A DNA stretch of 21,566 nucleotides from JBBDSU01 sp040904825 (GTDB lineage: Bacteria; Actinomycetota; Nitriliruptoria; Nitriliruptorales; Nitriliruptoraceae). Below, piece after piece: positions 14,652 through 21,235 of the stretch. The notes beneath the pieces are model-generated. The model was not told the DNA's origin, did no database searches, and was given only the letters and a program-made list of their open reading frames with translations. Within the stretch, counting starts at the first letter, position 1. Each line of letters opens with the position of its first letter. The translations under genes and the position numbers were made by a program. Where the stretch lies: NCBI GenBank assembly GCA_040904825.1, contig JBBDSU010000054.1, forward strand, positions 1 through 21,566, in the 5' to 3' direction.

Positions 14652-15254
14652 TCAGTCCAAATCGATGCCCTGGTCGAGGAGGGTAAGTGGTGCGTCGAAT
14701 ACTTCGCTGATCGGCGTGGCGAAGCCGGTGTCGTACCAGTGGCGCAGTGCCCCAATGATGCCGCCGGCGAATGCGTGGCTAAAAACCTGGATATGGAGGT
14801 CGCCGACAGCACGGCCCAGTCGGTCGGCAAGCACCTGGGCAATCAACGACGCCATTTGGTAGGTCTGCAGCGTCGAGGCAGCCTCCACGCTGGGGTTTTC
14901 GAAGGCGATCCGCATCCGCCGCTCGATGCGTTCACGATCTGAAGCAAAGGCGGCCATCACCGTCGCTTGCACGACTTTTCGCACAGCTTCGAGCGGGGGC
15001 GCGGTGGCCAGTTCGGCCTCAATGGCGACCAGCGCCGTCGGGTCATACTCATCCCAGATGACGATCTGCTCTTTGGTTCCAAACCAGCGGTAGATCGAAC
15101 TTGAGGAAACCTCAGCGGCGTCCGCAATCTCGTCTACTGTAATTGCTTCGAAGCCTCTTTCTTCGAAGAGGTCGAGCGCAACGGATTGAATCCGGCGCAT
15201 CGCAGCCAGGCGTTTGCGCTCGCGCAGCGGAAGTCGTGCCATGAGATCGTCCAT
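14652..15254 (-). CDS. TetR-family transcriptional regulator
   Basis: Repressor-type regulator, 200 residues from ATG 15254. The N-terminal DNA-binding domain is about 10-65: RKRLAAMRRIQSVALDLFEERGFEAITVDEIADAAEVSS, then SIYRWFGTKEQIV, with the helix-turn-helix at about 37-58. The helical C-terminal part (about 75-200) has a typical ligand-pocket and dimer composition. Start choice: the frame is open to a GTG at 15296, but that would run into the divergent promoter, and ATG 15254 has GGAG 3 bases before it; ATG 15242 is also possible. The divergent partner is a two-gene ABC exporter starting at 15364, with a near-perfect palindrome between them. The regulator most likely represses that exporter and itself. 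Confidence 0.9.
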   Translation of the reverse strand: MDDLMARLPLRERKRLAAMRRIQSVALDLFEERGFEAITVDEIADAAEVSSSSIYRWFGTKEQIVIWDEYDPTALVAIEAELATAPPLEAVRKVVQATVMAAFASDRERIERRMRIAFENPSVEAASTLQTYQMASLIAQVLADRLGRAVGDLHIQVFSHAFAGGIIGALRHWYDTGFATPISEVFDAPLTLLDQGIDLD

Positions 15255-15289
15255 GGTCTCCACGGTAGCAGTGCGATAGTGACTTTCAC

Positions 15290-15318
15290 TTGACACCGAC
15301 TATCCAATCGAGGAGAAT
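15290..15318 (+). promoter_or_regulatory. Predicted promoter of the ABC exporter genes
   Basis: TTGACA at 15290-15295 is a perfect -35 box. GAGAAT at 15313-15318, exactly 17 bases on, is a 4-of-6 match to TATAAT. Transcription would begin near 15325, at the edge of the palindromic operator. The ribosome site AGAAGG (15352-15357) sits 6 bases before ATG 15364. Confidence 0.5.
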
Positions 15319-15327
15319 GGTGATAGC

Positions 15328-15345
15328 AACTGTCAATTGATAGTT
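15328..15345. promoter_or_regulatory. Likely TetR operator palindrome
   Basis: AACTGTCAATTGATAGTT is an 18-bp inverted repeat with one mismatch, located around the predicted transcription start of the exporter genes and between the divergent TetR and ABC genes. Related half-sites (GATAG and ACTATC) occur nearby at about 15275-15327. Placement and length fit a TetR-family operator; binding is inferred. Confidence 0.55.
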
Positions 15346-15363
15346 ACGTTCAGAAGGTAAAAA

Positions 15364-16290
15364 ATGTCGGTGGTTCCCATTCAGGCCCAAGAATTAGCGA
15401 AGACGTTTGGCACCATCCGGGCGCTCGACGGGTTGGATCTGGAGGTAGCCGAGGGCGAGGTCCACGGCTTCTTGGGGCCCAACGGTGCGGGCAAGTCGAC
15501 CACGATTCGGGTGCTGCTCGGCCTGCAGCGTCGCGATGCCGGCGAGGTCACCGTGCTAGGAGGTGATCCTTGGGATGATGCCGTCGAGCTCCATCGTCGA
15601 CTGACCTATGTGCCAGGAGACGTGCACCTGTGGTCCAACCTCACCGGAGGTGAGGCGATCGATCTGCTCGGCAATCTGCGAGGCGGGCTGGACCGAGGCC
15701 GTCGGGATGACCTGGTGGAGCGATTCGCCCTGGATCCGACAAAGCGTTGCAGCACCTACTCCAAGGGAAACCGCCAGAAGGTGGCGCTGATCGCCGGGCT
15801 GGCCGCCGACGTTGAGCTCTACCTGTTGGATGAGCCCACAAGCGGCTTGGATCCGCTGCTGATGCGGACCTTCCAAGAGGTGATCCGCGAAGTACGAGAA
15901 GCTGGGCGCACCGTGCTGTTGTCGAGCCACATTCTCGGTGAAGTCGAGGCATTGTGTGACCGCGTCAGCATCATCCGCGAGGGGCGCATCGTCGAGTCAG
16001 GCCCCCTTGAGGATCTGCGCCACCTGACCAGAACATCGGTCGTGCTTCGTACTGCCGTTGCGGTGCCAGAGTTGGCCGATCTGCCCGGTATTCACGATCT
16101 CCACGTTGAGGGGTTGCGTGCCACGTTCGATGTGGAGCCAGCGCACCTCGATGAGTTGTTGTCCTTGTTGTCCGGAGTCGCGGTCGTCGGCTTCACGGCA
16201 TCCCCGCCGACACTGGAACAGTTGTTCTTGCGCCACTACGACATGAGCTCTACGCCTGGCGACGGCGCGGCGACTGCAGCATCACGATGA
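15364..16290 (+). CDS. ABC transporter ATP-binding protein
   Basis: Nucleotide-binding subunit of an ABC exporter, 308 residues. Walker A GPNGAGKST (38-46), signature region YSKGNRQKV (132-140), Walker B LYLLDEPTSGLD (152-163) with catalytic Glu157, and the switch His189 in SSHIL. The signature differs from canonical LSGGQ (YSKGN), as is common in this exporter subgroup. A C-terminal domain (about 215-300) resembles the regulatory extension of drug or antibiotic exporter ATPases. The stop overlaps the permease ATG by 4 bases (ATGA), so the two are coupled. Divergent TetR control suggests inducible export of a small toxic compound, substrate unknown. Confidence 0.95.
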   Translation: MSVVPIQAQELAKTFGTIRALDGLDLEVAEGEVHGFLGPNGAGKSTTIRVLLGLQRRDAGEVTVLGGDPWDDAVELHRRLTYVPGDVHLWSNLTGGEAIDLLGNLRGGLDRGRRDDLVERFALDPTKRCSTYSKGNRQKVALIAGLAADVELYLLDEPTSGLDPLLMRTFQEVIREVREAGRTVLLSSHILGEVEALCDRVSIIREGRIVESGPLEDLRHLTRTSVVLRTAVAVPELADLPGIHDLHVEGLRATFDVEPAHLDELLSLLSGVAVVGFTASPPTLEQLFLRHYDMSSTPGDGAATAASR

Positions 16291-17918
16291 TGCAGCTGCA
16301 GGGACTCGGACCGCTGTTCCGCCTCGCGCTTCGGCGTGACCGGGTGGTCATGCCGGTATGGATCTTGGTGATCGGCGGGTTGACCGCGGGTACATCGGCC
16401 AGCATCGTCGGCATCTACCAGACGGCCGAAGAGCGTCTTGCCGCCGCGGCCTTCTCCGCTGGCAATCCCGTCTTGCGAATCTTCGATGGGCCGGTTGCGG
16501 GACCCGACATAGGCAGCTTGGTGCTCATGGAGAGCCATTGGCTGCTGGCCGTGCTCACCGCACTGGCGGTGAGCCAAGCGGTCGTGCGTCACACGCGCGC
16601 TGAAGAGGAGAGTGGTCGGGCAGAACTCGTTGGTGCGGCCGTTGTTGGTCGTCACGCTCCGCTGGCGGCGGGCCTGTTGGCAGCGATGAGCGCAGCCGTA
16701 GGCATTGGTGCCGGCGCAACCCTGGCCCTGATTGCTACCGGCTTGTCTGTCGAAGGATCCATCCTGACGGGCGCGAGCCTGACCGGTGTCGGACTGGTCT
16801 TCGCCGGCGTCGCAGCAGTGAGTGCGCAGGTGGCCACCAGCGCCAGAGCTGCCAGCGGCAGCGCGGCTGGCGCGTTAGGTCTGGCTTTCCTGCTACGCGC
16901 TGTAGGCGACGCTGCCGGGACCGTCGCAGACTCGGGTGTGGCTGTCGTCAGCGCCTGGCCGTCGTGGTTGAGCCCCATCGGATGGGCGCAGCAATCCCAG
17001 CCGTTCGCCACGGCACGCTGGTGGGCGCTCGGCTTGTTTGCGCTGGCGACATTGGTGCTCGTCGTGGTGGCGTACGTGTTGAGCGCGCACCGGGATGTGG
17101 GGGCAGGCATGCTGCAGTCGCGGCCAGGCCCAGCTGTTGCCTCGCCACGGCTAGGCACTCCACTTGGGCTGGCATGGCGCCTGCATCGGCCCACTATGAC
17201 GGCATGGCTGGTCACCTTGGTGGTGGCTGCATCCGCGTTCGGGTCAATGGGTGACAGCGTGGACGATCTGGTGGGACTGAGCGAGGAAATGCGGGCCTTG
17301 CTTGAGGCGTTTGCCCCTGGTGGCGCGATGGTCGATCTGTTCTTCGCGTTTTCGGTCAACGTGTTTGCGCTTGTGGCGACCGGATTCACCGTGCAGACAT
17401 TGTTGCGGATGCGCAGCGAGGAAATGGCTGGACGGACTGAATCCGTGTTGGCAACGCCAGTGTCGCGGCATCGCTACCTCGCATCTCATGCAGTGATCGC
17501 CACTGCAGGTGCCGCTGTGATCTTGGTGGCGGTTGGACTTGCTGGTGGGACCGCGTTTGGGGTCGTGACTGGTGACTTCGCTACGGGCTTGACAGGCATG
17601 GTTGGCGCCGCACTGGCGCTCATTCCAGCTGTGCTGGTGATCGCAGGCGTCGTCCTGCTCGCTGTCGCTGTCGTGCCTCGCGCGGCTGTGGCGATCGGAT
17701 GGGGAGCCCTGGCTGTGAGTCTTGTGCTGGGACAACTCGGCGCCATCCTCGACTTGCCACAGGCGGTGCTGAATGTGTCACCGTTCACCCATGTTCCGGC
17801 CGTTCCTGCTCAACCCCTGACTGCTACACCGACAGTGACGTTGATCGGAGTCGCGCTTGTGTTGACGGCCCTTGCTCACGTCGCGTTCCGCCGTCGTGAT
17901 CTTGCCACTGCGGCCTGA
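16287..17918 (+). CDS. ABC exporter permease, two-repeat type
   Basis: Membrane subunit of the exporter, 543 residues with about 12 hydrophobic helices arranged as two six-helix repeats. Each repeat opens with a short amphipathic segment containing an LxLRRDR/LAWRLHRP-type motif (LFRLALRRDRVVMPVWI at about 11-27 and LGLAWRLHRPTMTAWLV in the second half), and each has a large loop after helix 1. This layout matches the full-length permeases that accompany polyketide or tetronasin-type ABC exporters in Actinobacteria (family knowledge). Start ATG 16287; ATG 16290 is an equivalent alternative. The stop at 17916-17918 is followed by the gap region. Confidence 0.9.
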   Translation: MMQLQGLGPLFRLALRRDRVVMPVWILVIGGLTAGTSASIVGIYQTAEERLAAAAFSAGNPVLRIFDGPVAGPDIGSLVLMESHWLLAVLTALAVSQAVVRHTRAEEESGRAELVGAAVVGRHAPLAAGLLAAMSAAVGIGAGATLALIATGLSVEGSILTGASLTGVGLVFAGVAAVSAQVATSARAASGSAAGALGLAFLLRAVGDAAGTVADSGVAVVSAWPSWLSPIGWAQQSQPFATARWWALGLFALATLVLVVVAYVLSAHRDVGAGMLQSRPGPAVASPRLGTPLGLAWRLHRPTMTAWLVTLVVAASAFGSMGDSVDDLVGLSEEMRALLEAFAPGGAMVDLFFAFSVNVFALVATGFTVQTLLRMRSEEMAGRTESVLATPVSRHRYLASHAVIATAGAAVILVAVGLAGGTAFGVVTGDFATGLTGMVGAALALIPAVLVIAGVVLLAVAVVPRAAVAIGWGALAVSLVLGQLGAILDLPQAVLNVSPFTHVPAVPAQPLTATPTVTLIGVALVLTALAHVAFRRRDLATAA

Positions 17919-18065
17919 CCTTGCTTGAGATGAGGCGCTTGAGATGAGTCGCTCGGGGGATGCGGGGAATCCTTTCGGAAATACCTGCATTCGTTCCCGC
18001 TCGCAACCGCCGCTGCATTGTTGTTGCTGCGTGACACGTTCGAAGGAACCGCAGCGTCGTTGGCT

Positions 18066-18120
18066 GCGGATGCCTGAGGTTCGCCGAGAGAGTCGGGGTA
18101 CCCCCGTTTTCGTGACGAGT
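18066..18120. repeat. 55-base segment, left copy, ending at the N run
   Basis: Identical over all 55 bases to 18221-18275 on the other side of the gap. It contains the perfect palindrome GGGGTACCCC. The copies abut the N run exactly, with no extra base, which is the pattern of two contigs overlapping by a fixed k-mer length. Confidence 0.9.
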
Positions 18121-18220
18121 NNNNNNNNNNNNNNNNNNNNNNNNNNNNNNNNNNNNNNNNNNNNNNNNNNNNNNNNNNNNNNNNNNNNNNNNNNNNNNNN
18201 NNNNNNNNNNNNNNNNNNNN
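18121..18220. other. Run of 100 unknown bases (scaffold gap)
   Basis: Exactly 100 N, the conventional placeholder length for a gap of unknown size. Its flanks are identical 55-base sequences, so the true distance may be zero or negative and the region may be one continuous sequence with a single copy of the segment. Confidence 0.95.
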
Positions 18221-18275
18221 GCGGATGCCTGAGGTTCGCCGAGAGAGTCGGGGTACCCCCGTTTTCGTGACGAGT
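18221..18275. repeat. 55-base segment, right copy, starting after the N run
   Basis: Identical to 18066-18120. The unique sequence diverges immediately after it (GGCTCTTAG), where the contig continues toward the transpeptidase gene. Confidence 0.9.
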
Positions 18276-18364
18276 GGCTCTTAGATCGTCGCGTTGCCTG
18301 GCGTACAAAGGTGAGGTCAGCTCGGGTAGGGGAGTTGCGCGCGATCGGGGTATCGGTGAACACC

Positions 18365-19024
18365 ATGGGTCTTGCGCCACGGTACGGGCCGCGAACGGTC
18401 GTGTTTGTCATGATCGCCGCACTCGTGCTCGCCGTCGTTCCGTCGATGTCGTCGCCCGCCTACGGCCAGAGCAGTGACATTCGTGAGGCGCAGACCTTGC
18501 TCAACGAAGTCGGCTATCCGGCTGGTCCGGTGGACGGACTTGACGGTCCGCAGACGCGGCGGGGGTTGTGCACTTGGCGACGGCTTGAAGGTCGCGTCGC
18601 TCACCGGGGACCGCTTACGACGTTCGAACTCCAGGCGTTGCGAACCACAACGGAGTTGCCAGCCGCCGACGACGGGCGGGGCATCACCGTCGACAAAACA
18701 TGCCAGAGCGTCTTCTACCGTGAAGATGGCCGCTGGCAGCAGGTACTGGCAGCATCGACCGGTTGGGGTGGGCTGCCAAGGGAAGGCGACTACACGATCT
18801 TCCGCACGCGGAATGGTTGGCACACCTCCACGCTGTATCCCGCGGCTTCACCCAACATGTACAAGACCATGTACTTCTCTGGGGTGATCGCGGTCCACGG
18901 GTCCAATCACGTTCCGGCTAGGCCGGTCAGCGCAGGTTGTGTACGGGTCACTCCTGCAGGCGCCGATTACCTGCATGCCAGGATTCACATCGGCGACCCC
19001 ATTCAGGTCATCGGCAGGTACTGA
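18365..19024 (+). CDS. Secreted L,D-transpeptidase with peptidoglycan-binding domain
   Basis: Cell-wall enzyme that forms 3-3 peptide cross-links or anchors proteins. It has 219 residues from ATG 18365. A signal peptide is visible: basic start (RYGPR), hydrophobic core VVFVMIAALVLAVVPSM, and a probable cleavage after PAYG (about 34). A short peptidoglycan-binding repeat follows (about 38-75, REAQTLLNEVGYPAGPVDGLDGPQT). The YkuD catalytic domain fills about 105-219, with VHGSNHVP (177-184) and the active-site SAGCVR with Cys192. Upstream in-frame codons back to 18311 exist but would hide the signal peptide. It stands alone, convergent with the glutaminase gene across 159 bases. That space has only weak short inverted repeats. 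Confidence 0.92.
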   Translation: MGLAPRYGPRTVVFVMIAALVLAVVPSMSSPAYGQSSDIREAQTLLNEVGYPAGPVDGLDGPQTRRGLCTWRRLEGRVAHRGPLTTFELQALRTTTELPAADDGRGITVDKTCQSVFYREDGRWQQVLAASTGWGGLPREGDYTIFRTRNGWHTSTLYPAASPNMYKTMYFSGVIAVHGSNHVPARPVSAGCVRVTPAGADYLHARIHIGDPIQVIGRY

Positions 19025-19183
19025 CGATTCGGTCGAATGACGCGAGACCTGGCGGCGCCAAGGTGGTGCCCGATGAGTGCTGGCCATCGCTGGAGCAGAC
19101 CAGACCACAGCTTGTCGACTGCGAAACATCTTCCGAATCTGCTCGAGAATCGGTGATTGAGCGTCCTCACACGGGGTAACCGA

Positions 19184-20125
19184 TCAGAAAATCGAGACCT
19201 CGAGCCGTTCGGTGAGTTCATGTAGTGCGGCGTGTCCGGCGAGCGAGTTGCCGGAGGGCCCCAGCGGCGGTGACCAGACACACACGGCTCCGAGCCCCGG
19301 AATAAGTCCGATGATGGCCCCCGCCACACCGCTTTTGCACGGGATGCCAACATCGAACGCGAACTGCCCCGCTGCGTCGTAGGTTCCGCAGGTCAACATG
19401 ATGGCTGAGACGCGGCGGGCCAGCGGGCCGCTGACGACTTCTTCGCCGGTCGCCGGATCGACCCCGTTGTTGGCAAGAAAGCGTGAGGCTCGGGCCAACT
19501 GGCGTGCGGTCATGGAGATCGCACAATGATGCACATAGACATCAAGCACATCATCGACGCTTGATGTCAGGTTGCCCAGCGCAGACATCAGGAATGCCAT
19601 CGCGTAGTTGCGGTGCCCGGTTGGCCTCTCCTGGCGCCAGACATCCTCATCAATCCCAATGTCGTCTTGGGTCAGCCCAGATAGCAAATCGATGATGTCG
19701 GCAGATGGATCGTCGCAGAAGTCGAGCAAGATGTCATCGACCACCAATGCGCCCGCGTTGATCAACGGGTTGCGCGGCTTGCCCTGTTCTCGTTCGAGCT
19801 GGATCAGCGAGTTGAACGGGTCACCGGATGGTTCGACGCCCATTCGCTCCCACAGCGTTTCGTTCGCTCCTGCCGCAGGATCGGTCCTCCGCATGGCGAG
19901 TACCAGCGAAAAGACCTTGGAGATGCTTTGAATCGCGAACGGCTCATCGACGTCCCCATACAGATGTTCTGTGCCGTCCATCTCAATCAGGGCGATCGCG
20001 AAAGCATCGGGGTCTAGTCGCGCCATCGCCTCGATGTACTGAGCGACCTCGCCTCGGCTGGCTTCGGGCCGTGCGACTTCAGCGACTTCGCGGAGCACCT
20101 TGTCGAGATCGAGGTCCGTTCGCAC
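19184..20125 (-). CDS. glsA: Glutaminase A
   Basis: Hydrolyses L-glutamine to glutamate and ammonia; serine beta-lactamase-like fold. It has 313 residues, the normal length for bacterial GlsA. Signatures: PFAIQSISKVFSLVLAM (62-78) with the catalytic Ser67-x-x-Lys70 pair, PFNSLIQLE (103-111), NPLINAGALVV (119-129), GNLTSSVDDVLDVYVHHCAI (184-203), GTYDAAGQFAF (247-257) and the GIPCKSGVAGAI block (260-271). The GTG at 20125 is chosen because AAGGAG lies 6 bases before it. The frame stays open to about 20320, but that stretch is the tRNA remnant and its terminator, not protein. No C-terminal STAS or cyclic-nucleotide domain is fused, unlike some actinobacterial relatives. Confidence 0.95.
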   Translation of the reverse strand: MRTDLDLDKVLREVAEVARPEASRGEVAQYIEAMARLDPDAFAIALIEMDGTEHLYGDVDEPFAIQSISKVFSLVLAMRRTDPAAGANETLWERMGVEPSGDPFNSLIQLEREQGKPRNPLINAGALVVDDILLDFCDDPSADIIDLLSGLTQDDIGIDEDVWRQERPTGHRNYAMAFLMSALGNLTSSVDDVLDVYVHHCAISMTARQLARASRFLANNGVDPATGEEVVSGPLARRVSAIMLTCGTYDAAGQFAFDVGIPCKSGVAGAIIGLIPGLGAVCVWSPPLGPSGNSLAGHAALHELTERLEVSIF

Positions 20126-20219
20126 CGATGTCTCCTTGCTGTGCGGGGTTGGTGTGTGAGTTACCGACCATATAACGATGTGTCGCCGCTGGTTGCGGGT
20201 AGGTCCTGACCACAGGAAA

Positions 20220-20252
20220 GCAGAATCCCGGCTCCAAGAGCCGGGATTCTGC
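20220..20252 (-). terminator. Strong hairpin terminator behind the tRNA remnant
   Basis: A perfect 15-bp stem (left arm GCAGAATCCCGGCTC) with a 3-base loop, starting just past the tRNA 3' end on the minus strand and followed there by a short TTT. This is the usual position and form of a tRNA-gene terminator. Confidence 0.85.
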
Positions 20253-20254
20253 GG

Positions 20255-20296
20255 TGCGCCGCCAGGGACTCGAACCCCGAACCTGCCGGTTAAAAG
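20255..20296 (-). tRNA. 3' half of a tRNA-Lys(UUU), likely attachment site
   Basis: Read on the minus strand: anticodon loop CTTTTAA (20296-20290, anticodon UUU), anticodon-stem 3' arm CCGGC, variable AGGTT, a complete T arm CGGGG-TTCGAGT-CCCTG, acceptor 3' arm GCGGCGC and discriminator A. CCA is not encoded (ACCG follows). The upstream sequence cannot supply the 5' parts: there is no GCCGG to pair with CCGGC, no D-arm and no GCGCCGC acceptor arm. The tRNA identity therefore breaks off at the anticodon loop, a common crossover point of tyrosine integrases. This looks like the 3' remnant left at one end of an element integrated in tRNA-Lys, with the element on the high-coordinate side. Confidence 0.75.
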
Positions 20297-20326
20297 TGGC
20301 TCGGAGCGCCTCCACGACACATCAAG

Positions 20327-20458
20327 ATGTCAACCAACACCCCTGCAGACCCCTCCGTGCCCGAGTACCTCGACACCGTGGACCTGCGCGAGTGGCTCGG
20401 CGACTGGGATCCGGACGCCTTCGACCTCGAAGCCGTCCGCCACGTCTTCGATGGGTGA
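20327..20458 (+). CDS. Small acidic protein of unknown function (43 residues)
   Basis: An ATG frame beside the tRNA remnant. Third codon positions are G or C in 37 of 43 codons, a coding-like bias for this genome. The product is acidic with a Trp/Asp-rich centre (TVDLREWLGDWDPDAFDLEA). No transmembrane segment, no Cys. No ribosome site is visible. It ends just before an inverted repeat shared with the convergent exonuclease gene. Its position suggests the edge of an integrated element. I do not recognise a family. Confidence 0.5.
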   Translation: MSTNTPADPSVPEYLDTVDLREWLGDWDPDAFDLEAVRHVFDG

Positions 20459-20466
20459 CCCGATGG

Positions 20467-20495
20467 CAAGACCTTCACAGAATGACAAGGTCTTG
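20467..20495. terminator. Inverted repeat between convergent genes
   Basis: CAAGACCTT and AAGGTCTTG form a perfect 9-bp stem with an 11-base loop between the small acidic ORF (+) and the exonuclease gene (-). It has no long T-tract on either side. It could serve as a bidirectional terminator, and its loop-side edge lies just outside the exonuclease stop. Confidence 0.5.
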
Positions 20496-20497
20496 AC

Positions 20498-21235
20498 TCA
20501 GGCGTCGTCCTTCGTGGCAGGAGCCTGCGACGCCGCGATGTCGGGGTCTCGTCCAGCCTTTGCAGCAGCGAGGCGTCGGGCGCGTGCGTTCTTTTGTCGC
20601 ACGAGCGCATCCTCGTCGAGGCCGCGGAGGGTGCGCTCGGCCTCACGCCAGGCACCGAGGGCGATCAGCGCATCCGTGCCCGCGTCGTGCTCACCTTCCG
20701 TGCGGCCGACATCGCGGACCAGCTCCAGACCAGCCTTCTTGAGACGTCGCTTCCACACCTTGGGGGAAGGAGAACCGCCAATGGGTGCGCTGACGGTTCG
20801 GCCCAGGGCGAACACGATCGCGTTGAGGTCGGCGTATCGCCTGGAGAACAGGCCCCAGGATCGTGGCAAGGCCTGACCCACGAAAGGCATGTCGAACGTT
20901 CCGACGCTGAACCCGCACGGGATCTGGAGCCGTCGCTCGTCCAGCTCCACGCCAACTTCGACAAGCCACGAGTACAGCGCCTCGTCAACCTCCTCAGCGG
21001 GCGGGGCCGCAAGCACGGTCTCCCGCGGAATGCAGTGGACCTCGGCGGCGCGGTGATCCCAGACGAGCTTGTTTTCCGGCCAGCCAATCAGGGAGCAGAA
21101 CAGCTCCGGCTGATCGAGTGGGGTGCCATCTCGCTCGGTATCGACGGCGACGCCGATCTGGATCAGCTTGTGGCCTTCGCCGAGTTCGGTACCGGACATC
21201 TCGCCGTCGAGTCCGAAGATCCGTTCGGTAGGCAT
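20498..21235 (-). CDS. DEDDh-type 3'-5' exonuclease domain protein
   Basis: Predicted RNase H-fold nuclease, 245 residues. The acidic metal-binding residues of the DEDDh group are all visible: Asp10 and Glu12 in FGLDGEMSG, Asp115 in GFSVGTFDMPFV, and His183/Asp188 in EHDAGTDALIALG. A basic helical tail (about 205-235, DALVRQKNARARRLAAAKAG) may bind nucleic acid. It is a stand-alone domain with no polymerase or helicase fusion, unlike DnaQ partners. Start ATG 21235 has AGGAA 6 bases before it. It lies on the element side of the tRNA-Lys remnant, so it may be cargo of a mobile element. Whether it acts on DNA or RNA cannot be told. Long frames on the opposite strand here are shadows. Confidence 0.8.
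   Translation of the reverse strand: MPTERIFGLDGEMSGTELGEGHKLIQIGVAVDTERDGTPLDQPELFCSLIGWPENKLVWDHRAAEVHCIPRETVLAAPPAEEVDEALYSWLVEVGVELDERRLQIPCGFSVGTFDMPFVGQALPRSWGLFSRRYADLNAIVFALGRTVSAPIGGSPSPKVWKRRLKKAGLELVRDVGRTEGEHDAGTDALIALGAWREAERTLRGLDEDALVRQKNARARRLAAAKAGRDPDIAASQAPATKDDA

Larger units (their letters stand above)
17919..18364. other. Gene-free stretch containing the scaffold gap
   Basis: Between the permease and the L,D-transpeptidase no supported gene is seen. It has a short direct repeat (TTGAGATGAG near 17926 and 17940), the duplicated 55-base segment on both sides of the N run, and a small GC hairpin inside that segment (CGGG-GTACC-CCCG followed by TTTT), a weak terminator candidate for the exporter genes. 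The transpeptidase promoter is presumably in 18276-18364; I cannot place it. Confidence 0.6.

Noticed and set aside
16652..17389. 245-codon minus-strand frame opposite the ABC permease
   Set aside because: Ala/Thr/Pro-rich product without motifs, antisense to a membrane protein with clear helices.
18066..18275. A genuine tandem or CRISPR-like repeat around the gap
   Set aside because: Only two copies, both ending exactly at the N run, which points to contig overlap. No spacers or further copies are seen.
17919..18364. A cyclic di-AMP (ydaO-type) riboswitch before the L,D-transpeptidase
   Set aside because: Cell-wall genes in this phylum often have one, and GC-rich blocks are present, but I could not match the conserved core sequence.
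20126..20320. N-terminal extension of glutaminase to about 20320
   Set aside because: The extension is a translation of the tRNA-Lys 3' half and its terminator. A GTG at 20125 with a well-placed AAGGAG gives the normal protein length.
20250..20330. An intact tRNA-Lys gene
   Set aside because: The 5' acceptor arm, D-arm and 5' anticodon-stem arm are absent from the adjoining sequence.
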